From contig NC_067195.1 of the NCBI RefSeq assembly GCF_000699445.3, forward strand, positions 68,196,591 through 68,260,590: DNA of 64,000 nucleotides, in the 5' to 3' direction. Position numbers and translations under genes: made by a program. The notes beneath the pieces are model-generated. The model was not told the origin of the DNA, did not search any database, and was given only the letters and a program-made list of their open reading frames with translations. Source of the DNA: Schistosoma haematobium. Its lineage: Eukaryota; Platyhelminthes; Trematoda; Strigeidida; Schistosomatidae. Positions 54,490 through 64,000 of the stretch are shown here, one piece after another; position 1 is the stretch's first letter; each line of letters begins with the position of its first letter.

Positions 54490-56130
54490 AGAAAACATCC
54501 TCGTGAAGAAAACTAACCAGAACGAAGAACAAATCAAACCATCTAAACTACGTCTTGGGAGTTGATGGGTCTCCATTTAGAAGATTTCTAACGCCTCATA
54601 GTGAAGGCAGAGATTCTTCGGAGGTCACAAGGCCGATGCCTAGTGTGACAACCACACCAACAAATTACAAAAGTACATGGAATATTCATACAATAAAGGA
54701 GACCGGGATGACCAACTAAAAAGCTGTGAAAACCAAGAGGTACAGCTTGGCGGCTCTCGCACTTAATGAAAAAATTGGACTCAGGCTGGAGCGAAATCAT
54801 TAGCTTCAAGAAAGGTGCTATCGTACTCTGGTACTGCGGAAGAAAATGCTACACACTCATACAGGGATTTGCAATAGTCTCGTCCAAAGAGGCATGAACA
54901 AAACTTGTAAGATGAAAATTTTATGGACCTAAAATCATAACCGCAACTTTCAAAACAATCAATGAGTGGACCACAGTGATATGAACCCATATATAATGAC
55001 CAAGAAGACGATAAATATCGATTTCACGAGAGTCTGAAGTCGATCAGAAAAGAACCTGAATATCCTGATAGGAAACAAAAACATCAAAGTCAGAATGAAC
55101 AGCACAGGATATGAAGATATCGTGGGGCGACATAGACAAGGAGAAAGGAACAAGAATGGTGAAAGGTTTGCAAATCTATGTGCACTCAACGGATTGGTTA
55201 TTTGCGGCAAAATATTCATTTACAAACGCATACATGGGTCTCACCGGATCACACTACACACAACCGGATCGATCACATTTCCATCAGTAAAAAATCAACA
55301 GTGGGGGACGTGAAAATCGGGAGAGGATCTGACATAGAATCAGATCACCACTAACTGGTGGTTACCAAGATGGAATTGAATCTAAGGAAGCAATGGACAA
55401 CTGAAGAAACAACATTGCGAACGTTAAGTATATCCTTCTTTCGACATACTGGCAAACTCATCGAACTTGAGATAACTCTTCAAAACAGGTTCCAAGCCTT
55501 ACATGATCCACTCAAAAAAGAAGAATCTACTATGGAGAACAACTGGAAAGGGGTCAAAGAAGCACTAACTTCAACGTATCTGGAGGTTCAGTACCGTAAG
55601 GAGCATCATGATAAAAAAAGGATCTCTATCAAAAGCCTACACAAGATTCAAGAAAGGAAGAACAAGTAGGCAGTAATTAACTATGGCCAAACAAGAACAT
55701 AGAAAGTCAAAACACAAGATGAATACACTGAAGCAAATAAGAGAGTGAATTGGAGTATTAAAGCTGGCATGTAGAAACACGTGGAAGACCTAGTAGTGAC
55801 AGTGGAAAATGCTACAAGAGAAGGGAATATGAAACAACAATATGACGAACAGAAGAAACCAAAAGGGAACTAGAGCAAATCAGAACGACCAGCCAAGGAC
55901 AACGTAGTCAAGCCAATCACTAAGACTTAAGAACAGCAAAACAGCTGGGCAGAATACTTTAAGAAACACTTAAAAACGCCGGCTCTTCTGAGTCCACCGG
56001 ACATTAAAGCAGCACACCCAGACCTTTCTACAGATGCCACTACACCAATGATCTAAGAAAGCTGTATGGCCATAAGACAAATCAAGAGTGAAAAATCATC
56101 AGAACCTGACAATACACTAGCTGAAGCACT
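54490..56130 (+). mobile_element. Second RTE-type copy, heavily decayed, opposite orientation
   Basis: Starts with the same 5' UTR words (ATCCCGTAGAAAAC, TTTAGAAGATT) as the - strand copy. Broken frames then give the endonuclease (MNSTGYEDIVGRHRQGERN, NGERFANLCALNGLVICG), the linker (AEYFKKHLKTPALLSPPDI) and the first RT block (MAIRQIKSEKSSEPDN), where it ends. Many stops show long inactivity. It is more diverged than its neighbour and keeps the central linker region that the neighbour has deleted. Confidence 0.8.
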
Positions 56131-56499
56131 GCCATTCCACAAGTTGATTTGGCTAATCACCTTAGAAGTGGTTTCAACAGGCGTTTTGACTGCCATAAAC
56201 GAGGCCCTCACGAGTAAAATGACGATAACTCGAAAATTTGCGAGCATCATGGCGTTTGACCTGTAATACAAACCACTAAAAGGTGATAAGATAATTCATT
56301 CGAATACAAAAGAATGCTCACATTTCTGTTAATAATAAACAGCTTGGCTTTTTAATATCGAATCATTGAAGCCTTGAAAAACCATTTTTCTGTCTATTTA
56401 AGAAGCATATTATAATCAACAGGGAAAATTAGTAACCATGCACCTCTAGTAGAAACTGAAGATCTGGATAAACCGTCACCGCTCCAAATAGTTCCAGTG

Positions 56500-59400
56500 T
56501 TCTGAGGGATGAAAAATGGACTACAGTACGGAGAAAACGGAACGAAAAGAAGAAAGCTGTAGGCAGTACGCAGGTGGTTAGCAAGTCACTGGTGGACTCC
56601 CATTGTGAGTCACAAAAATCTGATAGTAAGAGAAAAACCCACCCTGGCGTGACTGAGAAGTATCTAATATCATCGAATATTATTGTGAGCGAATTACTGG
56701 AGTCAAACGATCCTGATCCCAAGATTAAACACACACATGATTTAGAGAAGCTGGGAGAAAATATTCGTAGTATCTTACCAGATAACTCTAAAGGAGTTCA
56801 GGTCAAAAAACTGGTTAGAATAGGCAAGAGGACTAAAGACAATGTTGAACTCCGACCAAGCAGACACCTTAAGGTAATCCTAGGATCGGAGAAGCAACAG
56901 GATCTTCTGTTAAGTAGCGCTCGTTGTAACGACAATTCTGACATCCGAGTTAGACCTGATGTGTCTCTCGAAGATAGAGTAAAAAAGAAGAGAACACTAG
57001 CTGAACTAGAAACCCGTCGACAAAATGGTGGGGAAAATCTCCGATTAGTGGATTTCCGAATAATCAGGTCTTGGAAGCGAATGCTACCAAGGCCTGTGTG
57101 GATAGGCCGTTCTACCTATGCCAACGCTCGTAGTATGAGAAATAAGTTCCATGAACTAGAAGCATTAGTGGACAGATTAAGGCCACTCATTGTAACTGAT
57201 GGAAACTTGGTTAGTCCATGGCTTCGACATTACTCCAGAACTATCCGGATACCATTACCTAGAGTGATAGACACAGATTTAGGAAAGGAGGTGGCGTTCT
57301 TTTATACATAACCAACAATGTAAATATCCGCTCCTTTGCTTGCGAATCTCATGATAGTGAAAATTTGAAGTCATTATCTGTCAGCTCACTATCGAATGTT
57401 GTACATCTATACTCGGTGTTATCTATCGCAGCCCAATCTGCTTAGCTGATGACTTCATTTTATAACATATTCAGTAATGGAGTGCAAATGACAGATGCTC
57501 GATACTGAGACTTTTATGGACCTAATATTAATTGGGATGAGATGGCCTCCGTAAGATCTATAAACTCCTTTGATAGTAGGTTCCTGATAACGGAAACGGA
57601 GCATGCATCCGTATAGCATGTATCCAAACCCACGCGTTCTGGTGCAAACCAAGGTTCTCCTTCGTTGGACTTAGTAATCGCTCATGCGATTGATGATATG
57701 GCCAACCTAAATATTCTTCCATCGTTAGTGAATAGCGATCACGCTGTTTCGTCAGTCACGTTTAGAGCTGGTGACGTGATATGCGATCAGGTTAAGCCTT
57801 GCCCAAATGTATAGAGCGCTAACATATCAGCCATTCAGGAGTGCGCTGCCAACACAGATTGGTTTGTAGATACCGGCTTATCAGTTGAAGAGGCATGGTC
57901 TATATTTAAAGGTAAGTTTAGTTTAGTTACGTCCTCGTTCATACCATACCTGGTACCGCGTAGACCGAATAACGGTCCACCATGGATAACTAATCCAGTC
58001 AGGAAACTTCTTAGGAAAAGGAAGAAGCACTGGAATATGTTCATCTCTACTGGCTTAGAACAATACAGATCCAGTTATTGTAAGATTAGGAATACCTGTA
58101 AAGCGTTGATAAGTAAGACCAGACGATCATACGAAAAACGATTGGTTAGGGATTCTAGATAAAGTCCGAAACAGTTATTCTAGTATATAAAAAGGCGAAC
58201 TCAGAGAAGCGATGGAATTCCATCACTTTTGATCTACAAAGAAAATCCGTTAATCTTGGCAAGAAATGATACCGAAAAAGCTGGAGCTTTATCGGGATAT
58301 TTCAGTAAGGTGTTTTCTATCAGTAATGAAGAACGACAAACGATTCATTGTTGTGGTAGCTCGTTGATGGACCCTGTAGTCATTGAGAAAGGCACTGTTT
58401 TAGGGCTACTTCAGCATCGCAAACCTGATAAAACCAGTGGTACTGATGGTATTCATCCTAGGATTATGAAGCCATATCGGATGCTAATCCATTAACGATA
58501 CTGCCTGACATGTCTCTAAGGCCGTCCAGACTGCCCAGAAACTGGAAACACGCTGTAATAAGACCGGTGTATAAGGCTGATGGAAAAAATCATTCGGATA
58601 TCTGTTATAAGCTATGTTGAAGGGCACAATATTTTCCCCAGGGAACAACATGGTTTTCGGAGAGGCCTATCATGCTTGACAAATCTTCTCATTGCAAGAG
58701 AAGATTGGGCTGCTGTAAAAGATCAGGATATTCCTGTGAATATGATCTTCATAGATCTAAGTTATTCCTTTGGTAAGGTCTCCCACTCTGGCCTTAAATT
58801 CAAACTGGAACGTTTGGGAATCCATTATACAGTCGTAGATTAGATAAGTAACTTTCTCCATGACAAGAGACAAAGGGCAAGTGTTAATGGGGCTCTCTCA
58901 TCGTGGGTACCTGTAAAAAGTGGGGCTCCCCAAGGTACAATCCTCGGTCCTCTTCTCTTTTCACTTTATGTAAGTGAATTACCAACTGTAGCGAAATCAT
59001 CCGTTCTACTCTTCGCTGATGACATGAAAAGTTGGAGACTCAAACACAGTTTTTCAGATAGAATAGTGCTGAAAGGATGATCTCAACTGGCTGTTAACAT
59101 GGATAGATGGATGGTCAATAGAAGTGAACCCTAACAAGAGTGTTGTGATGCAATTAAATAACTATGATGATTCGTATCACTACACAATATGTGGATTCGT
59201 GCTACCAAAAGTAAGGAACTATAAAGATTTGGGAGTCATATCAAGCAGTGATCTCAAAACCACTCGTCACTGTATGGCTGCTGCTGCGAAAGGCTGTAGG
59301 GTATTATGATCTATTCGTAGGTCTTTCCAGTACTTAGATGACGAAATACTTAGATTATTATACCCGATTTACGTACGACCACATTCAGTATATGGGATTC

Positions 59401-59880
59401 AAGCAGTGAGTCCTTGTTTCAATTATGAGTCGGATATACTGGAACGAATCCAATGACCAGGTACTAAAATGGTACAAGGTCTATCTGGCCTATCTTACGA
59501 AGACAGACTGAGACACCTTGAATTATTTCCGTTATCTTACCGTAGAATATGGGGTGATCTAATATTGGCTTATCGTATACTGAACGATGACCTTGGTATT
59601 AACATGTCTTACCTTTTACCTCCGTCTAGGACTGACCATTTGAGAGGACATTCGAAGAAAGTTCAAATACCGAGATCAAATCGTTTACGTCTGGAGTTTG
59701 GTTTCTCGCACCGAGTAGTGAATTACTGGAATTCTCTACCGGAACACGTAATATCAGCACCTTCTGCTGATATATTTAAACCGACATTGGACCTCTACAG
59801 TATTACAAACTGCAAGGATTAATGTAGGTCGATAGACCTCCTATGCTTATTACTAAAGCCTGAAGATAGACAAAAAATAA
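56500..59880 (+). mobile_element. CR1-like non-LTR retrotransposon, decayed (copy C1)
   Basis: The ORF1 C-terminal half is open at 56574-57311 (IIVSELLESNDPDPKIKHTH, RSWKRMLPRPVWIGRS), running into endonuclease residues (YANARSMRNKFHELEAL). Scattered endonuclease and RT blocks follow: KPDKTSGTDGIHPRIMKP, EQHGFRRGLSCLTNLL, VKSGAPQGTILGPLLF, VLLFADDMKSWR (FADD box present), SVVMQLNNYDDSYHYT and the C-terminal LSGLSYEDRLRHLELFPLSY, ending at 59822. The 3' UTR ends near 59880. Frameshifts and stops separate every block. Clade assigned from motif style; SR1-like. Confidence 0.85.
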
Positions 59881-60149
59881 CTTGAGCGCTCTATTTAAAA
59901 GGACAGTGGTACTCTTTCTCGTTGAGTTAATTAACTGTTTTGATCGTAAAATACGCATCAAAACTACTGTTTACACTTTAATTGCATCTACCCCAGTTAA
60001 AGTGATATTGTATTGAGTTTTTCGATTTTGCTTTTGTGTATTTATTGCATCGAAGCACACTTGGTCGACTTTTACTTGATTTATTTAGTTAGGGTTTAAA
60101 AAACCTTTTACATATCCTGTTTTTGTCACCGTTCTAGTTGATTTTCAAG
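59881..60149 (+). other. Probable 5' UTR of the second CR1-like element
   Basis: Sequence between the C1 3' end and the C2 ORF1 start codon. No separate feature seen; the exact element boundary is uncertain. Confidence 0.45.
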
Positions 60150-61137
60150 ATGGCTCGGTCTACTCATAAATGTGGACAACCATACTGCTTATTTCCGGTG
60201 GATGAAGGGATGCAACGTGATGAGTGTAATAAGTGGTTCCATAAGATGTGCACCCGATTAAGCCCCACTGCATATAAAAGGTGTTCAAAGCCCAACTCCC
60301 ATTGGCTTTGTAGTTTTTGTTGCTCGAGCAAAACATTGCTTATCCAGGAAGCAATTAGTCTCCTGGTGTTGGCTAATAAGAAGGTTGATGAGGGCTGTAC
60401 TGATAACATTGGCACTGTTGGCGAAGATTGCGTTAGTGTCGTAAGTGCTATCACGGCGCAAGCCAGACATCTACCTGTGCAACCCGCAGTTAAACGTTCT
60501 CCCCCGAAACGATCAGTGAGTGACAGGTCATTAGACGTTGGTGGCCATATTGCTACAGCAGCAACCGGTGACCCAGATAAAACAATTACTGTCCCGAGTT
60601 GTTCTAATGTAGACGTTTCGACTGATGGAAAATGGATGACGCGAAAACGCAGAAGAGTAGGAAAGATAGCTAAAACTAATGACTGTTTACTTGATAAGTC
60701 CTCGGTGGACTCTCAGACCATTCCGCCAAAGTCCCATAGTAAAGCTTCGTCTGACATTGTTGTGAGTCATTCGCTTGACTCCCAGGACTCTGTTAAAATA
60801 AAAACTAATCGTAAGATACCAGTGGTTAAAATACAGGATCTAACGTCACGGTCGAAAGCTGTGAACACAGTTTCAAAAGAAGCTAAACCCCTCCCTAGTT
60901 TAATTATTTGGAATCTAGAGGAGTCGAAAGATAACGACCCTGCTAGAAGACATGCACATGACCTGCAGTTAGTGGAGTCTGTGGTAAGGAATGTACTACC
61001 AGAAGAGGTTTCAGGGGTACATATTACAAAAGTAATACGACTTGGTAAATGGGTTGGAGGCGAGACCCAACCAAGAAGAATCCTGAAGCTGGTTCTCGGG
61101 AGTTTTGAAGAAAGAGACATATTATTGAAAGCGCACT
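60150..61137 (+). CDS. CR1-like ORF1 protein with PHD-type zinc finger (copy C2), frameshifted near its end
   Basis: Starts at the ATG at 60150 (MARSTHKCGQPYCLFPVD). I prefer this to the ATG four codons upstream because the homologous ORFs start near the finger. Residues 8 to about 58 form a PHD-like finger: CGQPYC, CNKWFHKMC and WLCSFCC. A basic, Ser-rich linker follows (KWMTRKRRRVGK), then a C-terminal nucleic-acid-binding-like block (LPSLIIWNLEESKDND to RRILKLVLGSFEERD) shared with C1. The frame ends at 61137 by a one-base loss in an A run near 61130; shifting frame continues as KTRASNTSIQPDWPLED and RSWKPMLPRPVWV. ORF1 of CR1 elements binds the element RNA; PHD fingers are known in this family. 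Confidence 0.85.
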
Positions 61138-61284
61138 AAAAACTCGTGCCTCAAATACCAGTATTCAACCAGATTGGCCGCTTGAGGATCGAATCAAGTG
61201 GAAGAATGCTCTTACGGAGTTGAGGACTCGGAAATTAAATGGCGAAAATAACCTTACCATTAAGGGTTTTCGGGTAGTCAGGTC

Positions 61285-62295
61285 TTGGAAGCCAATGCTT
61301 CCGAGGCCTGTGTGGGTAGAACGATTGATTTCCAAAACACCTTAAGTGTATGCTACACGAACGCTCGTGGTCTTAGAAGTAAAACGTCCGAGCCAAGTCT
61401 GATGGTGCAAGAATTATGTCCCGATATAATCGTTGTTACAGAAACTTGGTTCACAGTAAATATAGACTGTTCTCCTTTCATTGCTGGTTATATCTGTATC
61501 AGAAGTGGTAGAGTTTCAAGTCGCAAAGGGGGAAGTATAATATTATACGTTAGGGATTACGTTCGTATACAATCAACCATATCGGAGGCTCATATCAGTG
61601 GCACATGTGAGGTTGCATGTTGTAAGATTAAATCTAGAAATGGGTTAGTGACTATAGGGGGAATATACCGTAGTCCGTCTTGTCTTGCTGACGACTTTAT
61701 CCTAAGACACATCTGTTCTTGGAGTATGGCAGAATGTTGTCTCATCATTGGGGACTTCAACGCACCGCATATCAACTGGATAGAGCTTACAGCTCCAGGT
61801 AGTGGTTTCGATAGCGACCTTTTATCTACCGTTATTCAGTGTGCACTTGTACAATGCATCACAAAACCGACACATATTGATTTCAGTCATGATCAACTGA
61901 TTGGTCGGTCGACGCGGATGGATTGATCGAAGATGAATGGAATAAGTTTAAAACTACATTCGAGTCCGTAACGTCGCCGTTTATCCCATGGTCAGCACGT
62001 AAGCTATCACATTGCCCTCCATGGATTAATAAGGAAACCCGGAAGCTGTTAAAGCGTAGAAAACATTTCTGGGACTTATTCCTGTTGGCAGGTCATGCAC
62101 CATTTAAGCGTGAGTACCAAAAATACCGTAATATCTGTAAGAAAACCATAGCGAAATCCCGTACCACTTACGAACGACAGTTAGTATATGATAGCCGTAC
62201 TTGTCCGAAACGATTGTTTTCGTATGTTAAACGGCAAATGAAACGTAGTGATGGTATTCCCCCGTTACTGTTACACGAAAATTCAGAATTACTAG
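61285..62295 (+). CDS. CR1-like endonuclease-RT polyprotein, N-terminal part (copy C2), interrupted
   Basis: Open at 61285-61926: TLSVCYTNARGLRSKTSEPS, IIVVTETWF (catalytic Glu), RKGGSIILYVRD, VTIGGIYRSPS and CLIIGDFNAPHINW, which are the APE endonuclease blocks in order. SDH-like residues (FSHDQLIG) end this frame. After a frameshift near 61920 the linker continues (CPPWINKETRKLLKRRKHFW, SYVKRQMKRSDGIPPLLL) until an LTR element is inserted at 62296. The RT domain, if present, lies beyond the window. Confidence 0.85.
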
Positions 62296-62605
62296 TGTTG
62301 TGGATGCGGAGGAATAGACCAATAATTATCATGTTAAGTCCAATGGTGTCCTTGGACTTTAAATGGATATTTCCTATTGGTCGATATCTGTTCACTTGTT
62401 GAATATTGTACAAAATGTTGTTTTCTATTTTTATGGTACGATGTGGTATGCTTGATTGGTATATAAACAAAGTATGTTTGAAATATAACGATTCACATCT
62501 CAGAGGTTGTGACTTGTGTTCTGGACTCAACTGACTGGGCTAGACAGGGAAGCGAGACCAATCGAGACTCTAGGCCGTCCGTTCGTGTTTACGTGTCACT
62601 GTAAT
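62296..62605 (+). repeat. 5' LTR
   Basis: Begins TGTTGTGGATGCGGAGG. Promoter-like TATATAAA at 62460-62467. Identity to the 3' LTR ends at GTCACTGTAAT (62605). The true end may lie further on, at about 62653 (CATAACA), because a primer-binding-site-like TGGCGACAGGGTGG starts at 62656. Confidence 0.85.
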
Positions 62606-62655
62606 CGATCGATAACACAGGGTAAAAATCGACCGCAACTTAAAGCCATAACAAT

Positions 62656-62669
62656 TGGCGACAGGGTGG
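62656..62669 (+). other. Primer-binding-site candidate
   Basis: TGGCGACAGGGTGG, opening with the TGG that pairs with a tRNA CCA end and placed two bases after ACA. The tRNA is not assigned. Confidence 0.4.
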
Positions 62670-62814
62670 AGAAAAATTTTGAACCTTGTAATTGGACGAG
62701 ATTCAGGCTAATTGTTTCGACCAATCAGAGTCTAGATTTATCATCAGCGTCCTTGAGCAACATTTGTCATTGTCCCTACAGTTAATTTTCATTGCTGGTG
62801 CAGAAAAGAAAAAA

Positions 62815-63630
62815 ATGACTACCTTTTCCGGTCAATTGCAGCTTCTACTTGAGCAACAACATCAGTGTTTCAAAAATAGCCAGTTGAATTTTTTAGAAAA
62901 TTTACGCACACTGTTGGTAAATTTTCCATGTTTCGGAAATGCAACAGAAGTTGGTAAGTTCATTTCTCATCTGCAGACTGAGCTGGAAAACAACTGCAGA
63001 ACATATGAAGCTGTTTATAAAAGCCTCTGTGAATCCCGGACGACCAGTGATGTAAACGAGACAGTTAATCATGATCCGCCCAGTTGTCCAGAAATGTCAA
63101 ATTCCGAAACATTCCCTGTCGTGGGTTCAAATCCCACTGTTCCTGAAACGTGTACAGACAGTGATGTACCCAGCTCACAGGAAGATCTCTCATTAAATGC
63201 TCATAAATTAATTGCAGTACCCGCCCACAACGGAACAGGGAACAAATCGTGCAGTACACTGAATCCAGCTGTTTCAAATGGTCCTCATCATTCAACAACA
63301 GGAGATTCTGACGAATCTTATTATCTAGATCCTCTTGTACCAGAAAATGTGTTAGATGCATCAAATGATGATCAGAAATCTAATACAATTTTGATAGATG
63401 TTGATTATCTCAGTGATCAACTGTTTGCAAATGAGATTTTCAACAAATCCCATGATAATGTTCCAGAAGAATCAAACGCTGATGACCTCATATCAAGCGA
63501 CATTGATCCCAACTATTTAATCACTTTCAGTGACTTCTCTGTTCAACCTGGCAATTATGTGTTAAATAAAGTCAAATTAATTTTAACTTGGGGATATGAG
63601 GACCCAACATTATTTCGTGGGGGAGGATGA
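62815..63630 (+). CDS. Gag-like protein of the LTR element, pol absent
   Basis: 271 codons from the ATG at 62815 (MTTFSGQLQLLLEQQHQC). The frame is open from 62692, but this ATG follows a purine run (AAAGAAAAAA) and opens the Gln/Leu-rich helix typical of gypsy-group Gag N-termini, so I prefer it. The N-terminal 75 residues look helical and coiled-coil-like (LNFLENLRTLLVNFPCF, VGKFISHLQTELENNC). The middle is acidic and Ser/Asn-rich, with no zinc knuckle. The end, WGYEDPTLFRGGG, resembles sequence near the 3' end of autonomous elements, suggesting an internal deletion fused Gag to the 3' end. Assignment is by position and style, not clear homology. Confidence 0.6.
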   Translation: MTTFSGQLQLLLEQQHQCFKNSQLNFLENLRTLLVNFPCFGNATEVGKFISHLQTELENNCRTYEAVYKSLCESRTTSDVNETVNHDPPSCPEMSNSETFPVVGSNPTVPETCTDSDVPSSQEDLSLNAHKLIAVPAHNGTGNKSCSTLNPAVSNGPHHSTTGDSDESYYLDPLVPENVLDASNDDQKSNTILIDVDYLSDQLFANEIFNKSHDNVPEESNADDLISSDIDPNYLITFSDFSVQPGNYVLNKVKLILTWGYEDPTLFRGGG

Positions 63631-63672
63631 ACCCAGAAAATTTCAAACTCCGGATATCAACTCCGGATCTTC

Positions 63673-63684
63673 AAAAAAGGGAGG
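63673..63684 (+). other. Polypurine tract
   Basis: AAAAAAGGGAGG directly before the TGTTGTGG start of the 3' LTR; the usual plus-strand primer of LTR elements. Confidence 0.8.
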
Positions 63685-64000
63685 TGTTGTGGATGCGGAG
63701 GAATAGACCAATAATTATCATGTTAAGTCCAATGGTGTCCTTGGACTTTAAATGGATATTTCCTATTGGTCGATATCTGTTCACTTGTTGAATATTGTAC
63801 AAAATGTTGTTTTCTATTTTTATGGTACGATGTGGTATGCTTGATTGGTATATAAACAAAGTATGTTTGAAATATAACGATTCACATCTCAGAGGTTGTG
63901 ACTTGTGTTCTGGACTCAACTGACTGGGCTAGACAGGGAAGCGAGACCAATCGAGACTCTAGGCCGTCCGTTCGTGTTTACGTGTCACTGTAATTGTTAG
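63685..64000 (+). repeat. 3' LTR (cut by window end)
   Basis: Identical to the 5' LTR for 310 bp, to 63994 (CACTGTAAT). The last six bases (TGTTAG) differ from the 5' copy (CGATCG), so either the LTR ends here or the two diverge abruptly. Confidence 0.85.

Larger units (their letters stand above)
62296..64000 (+). mobile_element. Non-autonomous Ty3/gypsy-like LTR retrotransposon inserted in CR1-like copy C2
   Basis: 5' LTR, internal region with one frame, a polypurine tract AAAAAAGGGAGG at 63673-63684, and a 3' LTR that runs off the window. The two LTRs are identical by eye over their first 310 bp, indicating a recent insertion. There is no protease, RT, RNase H or integrase, so pol must be supplied by another element. 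The left flank is ACTAG; the right flank is not clearly in the window. Confidence 0.85.

Overview
The window looks like nuclear DNA of a blood fluke (Schistosoma or a close relative). The base composition is strongly A+T-rich, the introns are long and full of retroelements, and there are tRNA-headed SINEs carrying hammerhead-ribozyme remnants of the Sm-alpha type. It also holds RTE- and CR1-type non-LTR retrotransposons and a short Ty3/gypsy-like LTR element, all resembling families known from schistosomes. The species call rests on family recognition, not on a database search.

Layout. 1-14.5 kb is mostly intergenic and repeat-laden: fragments of one non-LTR family (family B), copies of a short element with an AAATAAAT tail and clear target-site duplications, and a few weak exon candidates. 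14.66-50.05 kb on the + strand holds one large split gene, a ZMIZ1/ZMIZ2/tonalli-type SP-RING (MIZ zinc finger) transcriptional co-regulator. I place nine coding exons, all joined in compatible phase, encoding about 1,870 residues up to the stop. The true N-terminus is not identified. The order is low-complexity Ser/Gln/Pro/Asn-rich exons, a basic patch, the conserved region before the SP-RING, the SP-RING itself (split between exons 7 and 8), and a Ser/Thr-rich tail. Introns carry retroelement debris; the largest is 12.7 kb.

Downstream, 51.4-64 kb is a retroelement cluster: an RTE copy on the - strand interrupted by a solo LTR, a second decayed RTE copy head-to-head with it, a decayed CR1-like copy, and a better-preserved CR1-like copy (PHD-finger ORF1 plus endonuclease) interrupted by a non-autonomous LTR element whose two LTRs match over about 310 bp.

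Most notable observations. (1) Five hammerhead SINE copies lie in introns of the ZMIZ gene. The four in sense orientation all have a broken or absent ribozyme core, and the only copy with an intact core is antisense. (2) An in-frame 36-nt GT-AG segment inside exon 5 could be an optional mini-intron. (3) A dispersed hairpin repeat shows compensatory changes in its stem, and one copy is inserted with a 12-bp duplication into a hammerhead SINE. (4) Several retroelement rearrangements can be read at base resolution: a 5' inversion, a conversion-like mosaic, 5'-only fragments, and loss of catalytic motifs. I found no CRISPR array, operon or bacterial feature, and no clearly new multi-gene system.
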